DNA of 64,000 bases from Cymodocea nodosa (GCA_036874045.1 CM072336.1:2996001-3060000), one strand, 5' to 3'; counted from the stretch's first letter, positions 24,201 to 39,200 are shown. Numbers and translations: made by a program. Notes: generated by a model from the sequence alone, not told the origin.

Positions 24201-27200
24201 GTTTCTAGAAATGTGAACTTGTGGGCTAGGGAGCATGGATTCTTCTAAAGATATATATATATAGGTGAGGTGAGCAGTTCAGGTGTGACTGGTTCACCCC
24301 TAGATGCCCACCTTGACCAACAAGTTAGAACTATGGTAGTAGTCCTTTGCATTGTTTGACAAGATTACATGTCTTCTACTCAACCTCAACAAGTCTATCG
24401 TGTTTGTAATCCAAACTGATTGGGTGTCAACCATTATGATCCCTATTTTCATGGCTAATAGCTGGAACTGACCGACAGTTTTTGGGAACAGCAGAAAGAA
24501 AGGACATCGGTGAAGTGAGGTGAGCAGTTCAGGTGTGCCACCCTTGACCAACAAGTCAGAACTATGGTGGTAGTCCTTTGCATTGTTTGACATGATTACA
24601 TATCTTAAAGTAAACCTTGACAAGTCTATGGTGTTTGGAATCCAAACCAATTGGGTGACAATCATTAGGATCCCTATTTTCATGGCTAATAGATTGGAAC
24701 TGATTGATAGTTTTTGTGGAACAGTGGAAAGAAATGGCGTCGATGCAGTTATAATCTCATTTGCATGGGGGAAATTTTGCAAACCTAAAAGGGAAGGGGG
24801 CGGTGAGGGGGCCTTTGGAGGATGGTAGGTAGAGGAAAATGTTATAAGGTCAACTTTGAGAGTGTGAGGTGGAAGCATATTGAGAGGTTGCCAGGGATCT
24901 TGTATGGGGTGTTTGAGGTGGAGGTGGTGATTGATGAGGGGAGTGACCATGATTTTGGTGGGATGTATGGATTGACTCAGTTCCAGTGAATGAGGTTTTC
25001 CTATCATTGGTGGGTGTTTGTATCCAATAGCTGAACATCTGAGTGTTTTGAGGTTGGAATAGTGCAGGATATAAAATTTTAAAAAGATTACAATGATGCA
25101 AATTCCAGCCCCTATGCTGAACTTGAAATTCAGCACTTCAGCATGGGGGCTGGAATTTGGTAAGAATGTGTGGTTTTTGATGGTATCTCTTCTTTGGATG
25201 CCATACTTTGTCACGGTGGTGGACATCCACTGGGGATAAAGTCATCTTCGTCCTGGGATCTAAAGGTGTTCTGGGGGAAGTGGGGCAGCAGGAAAGTGAC
25301 TAAACTGCAATTTTTTTTGAAAGGTGAACTGCAAAATTTGTGGCTCCTAGCTCTGGTCACTTGGTGGAATAGGTGGCTTGAAACTAATAGAAGGATCTTT
25401 CATCTTTGAAGGTCATGCAATGGAGTGGAACAAGTTGAAGGTGTGGGTTTGGTGGTACATGGTGGGGTGGTCAAGAGCTGCCGTCCAGAATCTACCCTCT
25501 GAGATGGAAATTCTATCTTGGGTCCTTGATTTGCTAATATAACTGTTGTGGTGTTGCCTTTCTCTGGTTTTGTCTGTGAAATCCTCTTGCCTGTGATTTT
25601 TATGTATTTTTCACTTTTTTCACTGGTTACTGATGTAACCTTTTTCTAATGTATCCCCTATTCTCTGATTTAATATATCTTCCTTTAACTGCTCGAAAGA
25701 AAAGTGTTGGTGCAGATCAATAGAGCTTGTGAGCATGAGTTGGTTCGCATGGCCACCAGAGAAATTGGAAGGCACTTCCCTTTCCTCCACCATCTCCAGC
25801 TTTTATTGTTTGGTCACATGGTTTCTTTCCATTGGTGTCTCCCATCCCTCACCATCTCTCAATTCCCATATCATCAAGTGATAAACAACCTATATTTTCA
25901 TTATCTTCATCCTTTCCCTGCAACTTAAAAAGAATCTTTATATGCTGCACTTCTGCCAATTTACCTTTTCAACTTTTACGTACAAGCTGTTTTCTGAAAG
26001 ACATGCACCTGAAAGAACATCTATCCAACCTTTTCCATTTATGTTGCCTTATGTTTCCAATGTATTGGAATCATGCATTGTTTTTTTGGATCTTCAGCCT
26101 AAGCACTGGAAACCTTAGGACCTTCCCCAGCCTTCGGCATCCACTTTTGATATATGAAGACATTTTGAATTAATTTACATCCCATAACAAGCTAGTCAAA
26201 ATTTCTGCTGCTCAAAAAAGGCTAGTGAAACTTTTGTAACCCATACTGGTTATTGTGAATTTTGTATCAGATCTTTACCTTTTTCATCACTAATTTGTTG
26301 CCTATGAACGTGTAACTAAAATATAGTTTAGATTGGTTATTCATATTCATGTTGATTGGATTTCTTAAAATTTTAGGATTTTCATTTTTTTTGTTGCAAG
26401 CTTGTGCTCTATCTCCTTTGTACACAACAATTTAAGACTATAACTTACAGTTGTTTTGGTTGTGTCAAATATCTTATCATAACCTAAGCATGTACATCTT
26501 GAACGATTTCTGAAACACTTGTGATATTTTCGACATCTAGAGTCAGGTAAATCTTTTGCATGTGGGTCTTATGAACAGAGGGTCTTGTTGTATCACTTGG
26601 GCTTTCTTATTTCCTTTTAGGAACTGGGACCAATTTCAGGCAAATGAGGAACTGTTTGGAGTGAAGAGTACCTTCAATGAGGAGCTTTACACAACAAAGC
26701 TAGACAGGGGCTCTAAAACAATGGAGCTTGAAAGAGAAGCTTTAAGAATAGCAAGAGAAATTGAAGGGGAGGGTACTGATGACCTTCACATAGCTGAGGT
26801 GAAATACAGACTACTTCATTTGAAGCAGGAAATACATATTAGATATTCGTTAAAGTTAATATAATTTCTGCTTCTGAAATGTTTTCCTGCTAATGCATCA
26901 GGAAAGGGGTGCTGACTTTCAAGAGGATTTTGACTTAGATGAGGAAAGCAGATTTTCTGCTGTACATAGGATTGCTGGTGATTATAGCAGTAATGAGGAT
27001 GATAAAACCATTTTTGACAAGCACGATGCTGATGGTTTTGGTGGTTCTTTGGACTCAATAGAAGCTACTTTGTTTAATGGTACCTCTGAAGGGAAAATTG
27101 GTGACCATAAGTCGCCAAGATACTTGCAAAAGGTATTTAGTCATTCGCTTTTCATGCAGCTAGTTGATTCCCCTCAAATCTTTCATATTATAAATTATAT

Positions 27201-30200
27201 GTGATTATAGTCTTTCATTTATGTTCATTTTACTAAGTTTGACAGCTCATGAATCACCAGGCCCCTTATTTTTTTTACTTTGTTAGTCAGTTTTTTAAAC
27301 CGTATTTCTTTATTATATATTTTCTGTATTAAAATTTTACATTTTGTGATCTTTCGAAGAGTTATTAACAGCTGGTGTCCTGGTAACTGGGATTTGCATT
27401 CATTTGTCTTACACAGGATGCTGAGACTCATTCCACTGTAATGGGAAGGCAAGTTTGTCATTCTGTAGATCCAGAAATTAAACTGATTCCTCAGTAAGTG
27501 TTATTTATTACTCTCAAGTGATTCAAGCATGCACTTGTTTATTTTTTATTCAAGTTCTTCAGCTTATTGTCACCCATTATCTGGGAATTTAGAATGAGGC
27601 AGATGCAATTAATGCCCTCTAAAGCTGAAAATGATGTAATGGATGATCACGTAAAACAAATTGTAAGTCAACTTTGGCAGTACCATTGGATTTTCCATGC
27701 AGTTTACGTTTTGATGATTAAAAATATCTAATCCTTTTCCAGGTTCCTGAGAAAGCTCAATCATCAAAACTTGATGGTGAGTGTTTTCATAGCCTTCCTT
27801 TTCCATTTCTTTTTGTTTGTGTATCCACATACAATCTAGTCTGTCCTCCCTTTGAATTCATGCAACAGGTTACATCAATGACTTGTTGAAGAGTTTATGC
27901 AGAGCTGTAATTGTGATTATAATATATTCATGTAGCTTATCATCAACATGTTAATATGTTACACAACACCTGTACTGTGATTTTCACATGGATGGGCATT
28001 AAACATTCCAAAGTTTTATAAAAGACACAAGATATTTTGTAAGATGATGCACCCTATTGTGGGGTAGCCAATTGGATTGCCCTAGTATGAGTGATTAGTT
28101 GGACTAGCTCCCTGCTGATGTGGAATAGCCTAACCCAATGGGTTGTCTCCATGTTAGTTGATTGCTGGAATCATGTAGGTCCCTTGCATGATCCTTACCT
28201 CTCTCATTCTAACAATGTGAGCAGATTTATTGGAATGATGATAGTACACTAGAGGATGGGATTAAAGAAGAGTTCACCGAAGATCATGATAGGGCCAAAG
28301 AAGACAGGTTCTTAGAAGAAGACTTAGGCATGCAATGCACATGATCACCTCTGTTGCATCACGTCTACACACGTGTTCCATGTTGTATAAGAATTAGAAA
28401 GACTAATGGAAAAGACATAGAAAATTAGGGCCTTCGACTCAGTCACCTGTTCCTTCAAATTTCTAAATCTGCCCTGACATTTAAACCTCTTGATTCACTC
28501 TTTCTCTCTTTATCTCTCTCCCACATTCCCACAAAATTGCCTAGATGACACCAATAAGAACACAGACAGGTGGCCAAGGGCAGAGGAGAATTAGAGCCCA
28601 TCAATCTAGTATCAAAGCCAATGGACCTTGTGGAAAACATGAAAACCAAGAGAACTTGACACAAGACATTGTTGGAAGAAGCTATTGGTACCCTAAAAAA
28701 TGAATTAGAGAGCAAAACAGGGCTCTTTAATTGCCATATGTGACTAGAGGGGGTGCTTGTGCATAATTTCTGTCAGGAAAGGAAATGACGGGAATTGTTG
28801 GGAAATAGAAAATTTGGGAAATGACAGGAAAGTTTATGTATTTGTGCACATTGAGAAATTACGAGAAACGATAAAAAAGTTTGACGTGTTTGTGCAGAAC
28901 AAGAAATGAAATGATGGGAAATGACATGAAATTTTAACGTATTTGTGTATAATAGGAAATGATGAGAAATATAATTTTTAATAATTTTTTGAAATAGTAA
29001 ATATATATATATTGATTATTTTAAATGTATATTGATAATTTTTAATATATATATTGATTAGCAACTTGAAAGTAATATTTTAAATAATATAGTATATATT
29101 GATTATTTTTTTATAAATAAACTTTTCATCACAAATATAATTCATTACATTAAATATTCAACAAATAATATTTCAATTTCTTTCTTACATGAAATACATA
29201 ATATGATCTCATTTCTTATCAACTATTCTTTTTCTTTGTTCTACACTCATATTATTAGAATAACTTATGCTTACTTAAACAACATTATCAGTAAGTTCCT
29301 TAAACATATCAACATTTGTTTCAACCAATTCATCTGCTAGATCTTGAAGTAAGTCTTTTCAATTTGCTTTTTTAATGAAATTGTATACAAGAAAACATGC
29401 TAATACAATCTTAACTTATGTCTGAAATGGATATGATATATAACCTCGTAAAATGGCAAATCGATATTTGATCACTCCAAATGTATGTTTAATTACATTC
29501 CTTAATTGAGAGTGTCTGTAATTGAAATTTTCTACTGCATTATTTGGAACATGATTCTGATCATATTCTGATAAATGATATCACACACCATGAAATGGAA
29601 AAATAAATTCGAGATGATTTGGGAAGTTTGTGTCTACTAAATAAAACTTATTTGCACAATATACTATAATATTCAGCAATTTCAATAAACCAATATCTAA
29701 AATTATTAAAAATGTACACAATTATACTCATATCAGGTGGGACTTGAAGCCCATGAGGTTGGGAAATAACATCTTCTAAGATCTTTGCATTTTCAGCTGA
29801 TCTTTCTCTTCTTGCAAGTACATACATAATTTTCATATTAAAGTTACAAGCTGTTAATACATTTTGTGTTAATTGTCCCTTCCTATTCCTATATCTTGTA
29901 TTTTCTTCTCTATAAATTGTTGCATTTACATGTGTACCAATAACATTAATGCAATTCTATGTTGAAAAATCAAATAGAATGTTAGTAATATATTGTCAAC
30001 TTTTTCAAATTTAAATAAAATGAAATTCACATCTTACTGTAAAATATGGGAAGACATTCACACCATTTTGAATTCTACTATATGTTGATGATGAATGCTT
30101 TACTATAAGTAAATCTTGTATTCTACAGATAACATTTACAATCTCATTGAAATATGTGCTAACTGTCCAAGCAGAATGATGAAAATGCTCAGTGGTAATT

Positions 30201-33200
30201 TCATATTTTTAGTTTTGTCTAATTGTGACAAGAAAATCGTTAGTTTCTCCTCAACAATAACACCTCGACTATCTTTTACTACCCTTTGTTTTCTAAGTAA
30301 TTCACAAAATTCCCGAAAAACATATTGATTCATTTGATATATTTTTCGACAATGATATGTTTAGTGAGGTAGTAACAAGTCTAACAATCTCATGATATAT
30401 TGTTGTCTTTCTCTACTCTAGATTCATTCTGTTGTGTTTGGAGTAACATCTGTAATATATTGTCTTACTAATCCACACGATAGTAGAATCATCATTAGCA
30501 ACTTATCCTGTCTTTGTTGTCTCCTTTCATCTCATTCTCGTTTGTTTGTCATATGTAAAATAATCTGCTAAATAATTCAACACTACTATATCAACATAGA
30601 ATGTAATAACTTGCCAAACATTTCAACACTCAAATGTCAACATATAATGTAATAACATGCTAAATAATTCAACACTCAAATATCAACATATAATATAATA
30701 ACTTGCCAAACATTTCAACACTCAAATATCTAATAACATGCTAAACATTTCAACCATTACACACTTTTCAAATATCAACATTCTTTTATGTGTGAAAATC
30801 ACATTCAACAATAGAAACATTCATAAATGAAATAAGCATTTGGGAAAGAAAACATGAGTTTCATAATTGTAGAAAAAATAGAATATAACATGTTCACTAC
30901 TTCTAAAGACAACTAATATAAAAACATAATACATTGAAGAGTTCACATATTATTCCAAATATAATAAAACAATTCATTTGTCTTTCACATTGTACTGCAC
31001 CCATTCAATTCGATCTGCATTAGTCTTTAGTTATAGGAAAATAGCTTTTTTCATCTCATTTTCTAGCAACTGTATCCTAGTGAATTTTCCCCTCCCAGTA
31101 AGACCTTCCGATTTCATCAAGTAGGGAACACATTGTTCTGTTTCTATTCTTAATGAAAACTTTGGATAAAATGGGTTATCCTATTTGACAAACTTTTTCA
31201 CAAGTCCACTTATTTCATTCATTGACTTTGCAATAGATTGAGAAGATTTTGCATGAAGTCGAGTTCTTTTCCTTACATTTTTATTAAATATTTGCTCCAC
31301 ATTATAAGGGTTAGGGCTTTAGTGCTTTCTTTGAATTCAGGAATTAATTGAGGAAGCAGAGTACTGAAAATAGGAATGTAGTCTTCAGGTTTTGGAGTTC
31401 CCTTCTCTTGTGTTTCTTATACATCTTGGGGAATTTGATTATTCACTCTAGTAGTCATATTACCATCGAACACTGTATATAAGTTATCATAGATAAGATA
31501 TGGCTTTCCTACACATGATTTACATTCTGGACGTTGCTACAAAGAAAGCATATAAATAGTCCACTATTAGTAACAAGTTAAAGTGAAAATGTATTCAACG
31601 TAATAATATAAAATATTTATATAGTTGAACAAATTCATCTCATATTTCTTTCGATATATCAGTATAACCACAGATATAATCTCACCCTCATCTACTTTAT
31701 TTTGAAATCTTTATATAATTTTTATATATGATCCTCCAAGTTTTTATTTTACTTTTTACATATTTTTTCTCAACATTGACATTTGTTTGAGCATTGTATT
31801 CAACAATCACCTTTATTCATGTCTCTACTTTGAACTTATCATCTTGTTGTTTTGCATTTACTTCTTTGATTTCTATTGCTAATATATCTAAAAAAATTTC
31901 ATTTTGTTTTATGCTCCAGTTCACATATTTCCTTTTTTCAAAGGTCATCTTTCTTGTACTATGTTTAATTTTGGTGACGGTGTAATGTGAAAAGATAAAA
32001 GATAAAATAAGTATATATGAATGACATATTTTAAAGTTTGTAACAATCAGTACTCAAATATATGATACAATAAGTTCATATAGATATGTGATATTAAGTT
32101 TATGAAAAAATATCATGTGCTCCAACAAAATACATCATGCAAAAAAAATTGTTAGTAACAACCAGTAATCCTTTAAACACAACATATATAGATGAACAAG
32201 TGCAACATTTCAATTATTTAATCAACAAAATTTTTACTGTCCTAACAAGTGCCATTGTAACATGAATACATTATTTCATTCACATGAATAAATCAACAAA
32301 ATTATTACTATCATATAGATGAAGCATAAGTAGATATATAGATGAACAAGTGCAACATTTCAATTATTTAATCAACAAAATTTTTACTATCCTCATATTG
32401 CTCTTGAAACATGAATACATTGTTTCATTCACACGAATAAATCAACAAAATTATTATTGTTATATAGATGAAGCATGTGCAAATATATAGATGAACAAGT
32501 GCAAACTAAAATTATTTAATCAACCAAATTTTTACTGTACTAACCAGTGTTATTGAAATGTGAATACATTTACACGAATAAATCCTTACGCGAGCGGGAG
32601 TGGCGATAGAGCAATGAATGTGAGCGACGGTAGAGCAACAAATGTAAGCAGTGGTAAAGCATGAGCGACGAATAGTAGTGAGAGCAGCGAGCAACGAGTG
32701 TGAGCAGGAGTTATGAGTGTGAGTAGGAGTGTCGGCAGATCACGAGTGTTGGTAGTGTAGTGAATGCGAGCAGCGGCAGAGCACAAGTGACAAACGATAG
32801 CAGGAGCAGCAATAGAGCACGAGTGATGAGTGGGGGCGCAAGTGGGAGCGGCGAGCACAAGCACAAGCAGCAAGCACGAGCACGAGCCAGAGCGGCTATA
32901 GGTAGAAGCATGAGTTGGAGTAGGAGCGACTGTAGGTAGAAGCATAAGCAGGAGCGATGAGCGTGAGCAGGCAGAAGCACGAGCGATGAGGATTTTTTTA
33001 CAGTCAAGAGAGGGGAGGAATTCTAGACCTTATTAAGGGGGGTAGTTTGGAATTCATCTCCCTTCTTATATACTACGGTAACGTTGGGAAACACTTTCCT
33101 AAGGTTTCCAAAGTGCACAAACACACAATCTTTGGGAAAGTGTTCTCAATGTTACCTTTCTCGACCTTTCTTAATGTTACTGGGAAGCACAAACTTCTCC

Positions 33201-36200
33201 TAGAGATGATGGGTATCACCTAAACCCCACGAGGTGAAATCTCAAAACTGGTTGAGTGCAACAAATGAGCCTAGATGTTAGACTAGAGGTGGGTAGCAAT
33301 AGAGGGGCAAGAAAAAATGTTAATCCAAGGGAGAAAGAACTACATCAATTTAAATTAGCAATGATTAAACTACCTTACTATGATGGTGCCTAAGTGCTCA
33401 AGATATGGGTGTACTAAATGAAACAATATTTTGATTTTTAATGGTACTAGAGGATCAAAAAGTAATTATCCTTGCGTACCACTTGGATGAAGTGACTTTG
33501 GAGTGATACTAGTTCACAAGCAAGAAGAAAGACATGGATTTGGATGACCTGTCTAAAGCTTTAGTCATGAGATTCAGGTCATAATGCAAAGACGCAATGG
33601 CTACCTTGGCTAAGTTGAAATAGGTAAGGGATTTAGAAGAATACTGTTGATCTTTTGAACAACTTAGCGATCAAGTAAATAATTTCATGGAGGAGTTACA
33701 ACTCAATTTATATCTAAGTAGATTAAAAGGGGAACTCTAATACGAATTTAGATTAATTTGTCCACAAGCACTACATAAAGCCATACAATTAGTGACCCAT
33801 CAAGATCTTAAGGCCAAGGAAATGAGAGAAACAGGCAGATGAACTGCCAAATGCATGAGGGGAAAAGACTATCTATTAAGCAAATCACAAGCAAAGAATT
33901 CAAGAGAAGGAAACAACAAGGCTTGTGTTTCAATTGCAATTAAAAATTGGGAAAGGGGCACAAATGCTCCAAGGGTTAAGTGTTTTATTGCAAGTAGCCA
34001 ACTAAGAAGGAGAGGAAGTCCTAGAGGAAGTTTAACAACTAGAAATCTCCTTGCATGCAATTAGTGAGAGAATCACTCCAAAAACCATGAGGGTGTTGGG
34101 ATTGGTTAAGAACAAATTAGTATTGGTGAGGATTGATTCAAGGAGTTTGCATAACTTTTTGTTGAGAAACTAGGTTGCATCATCCAGACAATAGAATGTT
34201 TTTTCATTAGTCACTAATGGAAATCCCACCTGATGTTTAAGGCAATGCAAAGCACTAGACATACAAGTTCAAGGGTTACAAGTTGTAATTGACTTGATTT
34301 TGGCTAGCCTTTAGAGTTAGCATTGAACCAAAAAAAGGATAGGAAGAAGAGTAGACAAAGAGTTGGAGCCAAGGAGATTTTTGTCCACTATTAATGATAG
34401 AAGAACAAAAGTTCTTTACAACGTCCTTCTCTACCTTAAATATTGAGAGCTAGGATAATTCCCCCTCTCTCTCTCTCATGATCCCACGATCTCATGACAC
34501 ATGCACACACACGTCTTACGACCACATACACATCTCCTTTTTCTATTGGAAGATCGATTCTTTCATCCCTACCACCATCATCTCTTGATCAGATACTCCC
34601 CTTCCTTATAGAGGAGACACAACTCCTACGGAGTTAGTGGAGATGTAGATGTGGAAAAGCAACCTTTTCACCCTTGGCATCGTACCACTTAGTTGAAGCC
34701 AAAGACTCTTTGTGTTGTCTAATCTCAAACAAAATCTTCGCTCCTTGCCGTGTAGAATGCTCCTCCAAGATTATATCTTCAATGCATACTTGACGCTTTG
34801 GAACAACAATATCATTTAATGTTGGAAGCTACACCCTTGGATTGTCATTTAGCATAGAAGGCTTAAACAACTTGAGATCTTCCACATTCACAACAAAGTA
34901 AATAGCCATATAGGGTGGAAGGTCTAGTTGGGAAGCATTGTCGCCAACCATTTTCTTGATTCGGAAAGGATTGTACCTTTAAGGTTTTAGTTTGTTGTAG
35001 GGCCCCTTTAGTCGATGTTTCCTTAAATGAAGCCAAACATGATTACCCTCCTTGAATGACATAGGTTGGCAATGGCAATCATGGCAATCTTTATACTTTT
35101 GTTGCACATACTGTAGCTGCTCTTGGATCTACACATGGATAGCATGAATGTGCTCTACAAACCTTTCAGCTCAAACCACTTCTGCTATGTCCTACCATTG
35201 ATCATTGTTGACTAATGGAATCTCCAAATCCAATGGGTTAGTAGGCAAAAATCTAAGCACTCCTTCAAACAGTGAGCTTCTTGTGGACTCATGACAAACT
35301 CGATTAATTGTGAACTACACATAGGGTGGACTCTCATCTCACGTCTTTAGGTACTTCAAGTTGTAGGCTTGTAAAAGGTGAATAATAGTTCTATGCATCA
35401 CTTCTGTTTGGCCATCCATTTGTGGATGATATGGAGTGCTCCTCTTCAAGGTAGTATCCATGATGCTCCATGATGCCTACCAAAAGCACTAAGAAACCGA
35501 CTATCCCGATTTCAAATAATCGAGTTCAATAGACCATAGTGCACCCATATGTGTCGAAAGTAGAGTTGTGCTGCCTCTACACTGGTAACAATTTTCTCAC
35601 ATGGTAAGAGGACTACCATTTTGTAGAATGTGTCAATGATAACAAAAAGATAATTTTTCCCTCGATGAGTTTGAGGCAACCTGCCAACGAAATCAATCGA
35701 TATACTCTCCCATGGATGAGATTGGCAATGGCAAATACAACCCAAGTTTCTTGTTGCAAGGTTTCATGTGACTACACAATGTGCACTTGCACAAATATTT
35801 GGTGACATCTGAATTCAAATGTGGCAATAAACATATTAGGTTAAATTATGGATGGTCTTATTGACCCCAAAATGCCCAACCACCTTCGATGAGTGGGCTT
35901 CCCGCATCCAACGAAAGTGATTCTCCTCTCATGGTACACATAGTTATTTCTCCTTCCATAGTAAGCCATTAACCTGATGGAAATCATACATCTTCCTCAC
36001 CTTGACGTTCTCCCATAGTTGTTGGAAGTTTGGATCAATTGCATAACTTTGGGAGTAACCGTCAGGAGTCGTTGCCTTTATCTCCAACACATTGGTAAGG
36101 ACCACTAATGGTTGAGACAAGAAGTCGGCGACTTGATTTTGACCTCTTGACTTGTATTTAATCACTAAAATAAATTGTTGTAGGTATGACATTCATTTGA

Positions 36201-39200
36201 GATGTCTTACTTATTGAAGCTTGTTTTGCGATTGCAAGAACTACAATAGATGGTGATTAGTATGCATGATGGTCTCCTTCCCCAATAAATAATGTCACCA
36301 ATGTTTGATGGCCTGATGAAGCACGCAAATTTCTTTGTCATAAATTGGATAGTTACGTTGTGCTCCTTGCAACAACTTTGAATGATACACGATTGGTCAC
36401 TTGTCTTGCATCAACACTACGCTGATAGCATATCTGTTGGCATTAGCCTCAACTTCAAAAGTGCGCTACAAATTTGGAAGGACTAGGACTAGGGCATTGC
36501 AAATCTTTTCTTTAGGCTCATTGAATGCCTTTTGACTTGGTTCTATCCACACAAAATGACTTCAAGCTTTAGTCAAAGTATGCAAGGGTGTAGCAATTGA
36601 TGAGAACTCTTTGATAAACTTGTGCAAATATTTGCAAGCACCAAGAAAACTATGTACCTTTGTTGTTGTCATTGGTGTCGCCTAGTTCCTCATAACCATC
36701 ACCTTTGAGTTAGCCACACACAACTCCTCGTTGCCCACCTCAAAGCCCAAATAAAGGATGGACTCGAGACCCCACTTACACTTCTTTGTGTTGAGTGGAG
36801 AAGAGTGTGTCTCTAGGACCTCCAAGACAAGGCAAACATGATAGAGATGCTCGTCAAGACTGCCACTAAAAATCAAAATATCATCCAAGTAACTTCGCAA
36901 CACATCATCCATGAGGTGTATAAACATCGCTAGGGCATTACACAACCTAAATGGCATCACACACCACTCAAACAGGCCTTGACATGTCTAGAAAGTTGTC
37001 TTCCAACAGTCTACATCACAAACGTGCCCCTAGTGGTAACCACTCTTCAATTCTAGTTTGGTGAAAATCTTCGCAAGCTTCAATTGATCCAACAAATATT
37101 TGATCTGTGGTAAAAGATAATGATCCTTAATCGTGATTTTGTTAATGGCATGGTAGTTGACACACATTCACCACCCTCCATTTTTCTTTGGAAAAGGGCA
37201 ACAAGCATCGAACACAGTGACATACTCAACTGAATCACCTCTACCTCTGCCAACTATTGTACTTGTCGCTTAATTTCTTCATTCTCCAATAGCGAATACT
37301 AATACATCAACACGATTGGCAAGACAGCTTTTGAGACTAAGTGTATTTCATGGTCGACTTTCTTTGGCAACTCTTCACAGAGATTAGAGAACTCTTCCAC
37401 AAGGGCTTGTAGCACCCCTAGTGGTTGTTGAGCATGCCTTACCGAGGAAAAAGCTTTTGGATCTTCCTCTCGGCTACACACCAACATTAGGTACCTTGGT
37501 TGAGAGTGAAGGATGTGCTTAACTTGGCCTGGCGTAACCAACTCCATGTCTATCTTCTTTAAAGGTGTTTGTTGAGATATATGAAAACATCACCCTTCCT
37601 TGTTCAGATCATACTTCTTTGCCTGTCAAAAGAATCAACCATCTCCTTCCCACAAGTAGAGACTCCCCAACACCACTTGGCATACGTCAAGAGGCACTAC
37701 ATCATAAAGTACATCATCCACAAATTGAGTCGTAATGGCAAATCACACCCTCCATTGTTGGGTGGCTTTTTACCCAACCTCCTTCGTAATTCATCCTAAA
37801 GGGTAGGGTAGGGTGTGGTGTCACTTCCAACTTAAACATACTCACCAACTCCTCTGAAACAAGGTTCTTTTGACTCCTTGGATCAATCAAGGCATTAACA
37901 ATCTTCTGTTTAACTTGCATATGCAAGGTAAGCAACTCCTTTGAGACCTTCTCCACCCTACTAGAAGTCTCCCCTACCATTAACACCAAGGGTGGATCCA
38001 CCCCATCCACTGGAGGAACCTTTGTTGCCTCTGTCGTCTTCTACACCATTGCCACCCTCTTTCCTTTACCTTTCGCCCACCTTGACTTCTTCTCTTCGTG
38101 CAAGGTCTAGCAATCCGCTCATAGGTGTCCTTTGTTTCCATAATGGAAACACTCCTTGTTTGATTTATCAAGTCTTCGTCGCCAACTTCGTGGCCTTCTC
38201 TTTAGATGGTTTGGCCCTCATTAACGATGATGCCACCAACTCTTCCTTACAATCATGAAACCACGCAATGTTGTTCTTCTCTTCAATTGCAATGGCCTAC
38301 ATCGCCATTGTCATTATCCCTTGCATCCTGAATAATGACAACTCCTTACGTACTGGAAGATGAAGACTAGTCACATGTTTTTGCATGGCCTCTTCCAACT
38401 CTACGTCTTGGCCTAACTGCACCACCAACTACCTAAAATTTGAGGTATAATCCTTCATAGATTGCCCCCATTGCTATTGTAGGGAATACCACTTCTACCA
38501 CTACTTTTCCAAGTACCCAATTGGATAAAATTCTACTTGCAGTAGCTACTTGAAACCTTCCCATGATAACTGTGATGTGTCATGCTCAAAAGCATAACTA
38601 TTCCACCATGCTTAAGCATGGTCAATGGATTTAAGCTGCCCATATGTAATTTGCTCACTATCATTGTATGTATACAATGAGAAATACATCTTTAATTGTG
38701 ACAACCACGTATCGAGTCGTTCGACATCCACGACCCCTATAAACTTTGGACTATCCATGCATGTCTCAATCTTGAATGGATGTGGAACCACCACTAAAGG
38801 TGGAAATCCTAGCGTCAAGATCTATTGTCCTAAACCTACACTCAAGTTGGGGGTCTCCTCCCTAGCCTCCAATTGCTCCATCTGAGAGGTACTCTAACAA
38901 GTTCTTCATGTCATGCATGAAAGCACTAATCGGCTCCATCACTCCTCTTCCTCAACTATTCCGCCATTCCCTCCTTTGCTTGCCATGCTTGTGCTTAGGA
39001 CTAAGACCTTAGATTGTCATGTAGTGTCAAATTGCATGAATAGCTGCCCCTCAACAAATTGCATCAAGTGAGTGTTGACCATCCACCCCTCAAATCAAGG
39101 CTTTGATACTATGATTCAAGTTAGCCTCTAGACTTAACATCGAACCAGAAAAAGGACGGAAAGATAAGTAGACAAAGAGTTGGAGCCAAGGAGATTTTTG

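Larger units (their letters stand above)
28750..33199 (-). mobile_element. PIF/Harbinger element (copy 3), 4.45 kb, with both ends
   Basis: The left end GGGGTGCTTGTGC (28750) and the reversed right end GAGAAGTTTGTGC (ending 33199) are imperfect terminal inverted repeats. The six-base direct repeat CTAGAG flanks both sides (28744-28749, 33200-33205). Reading on the minus strand from the right come a GAGC-rich repetitive leader, a 150-bp array, the ORF1 relic, a 46-bp array, and a DDE nuclease relic. Joining the flanks restores continuous Gypsy A leader/gag DNA. The six-base duplication is longer than the usual 3 bp of the superfamily, so the exact boundary may be off by a few bases. Confidence 0.75.

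Noticed and set aside
32586-33007. Two overlapping Leu/Ala/Thr-rich frames on the minus strand
   Set aside because: They translate a degenerate GAGC-type repeat in two frames, so neither is likely to be a protein.
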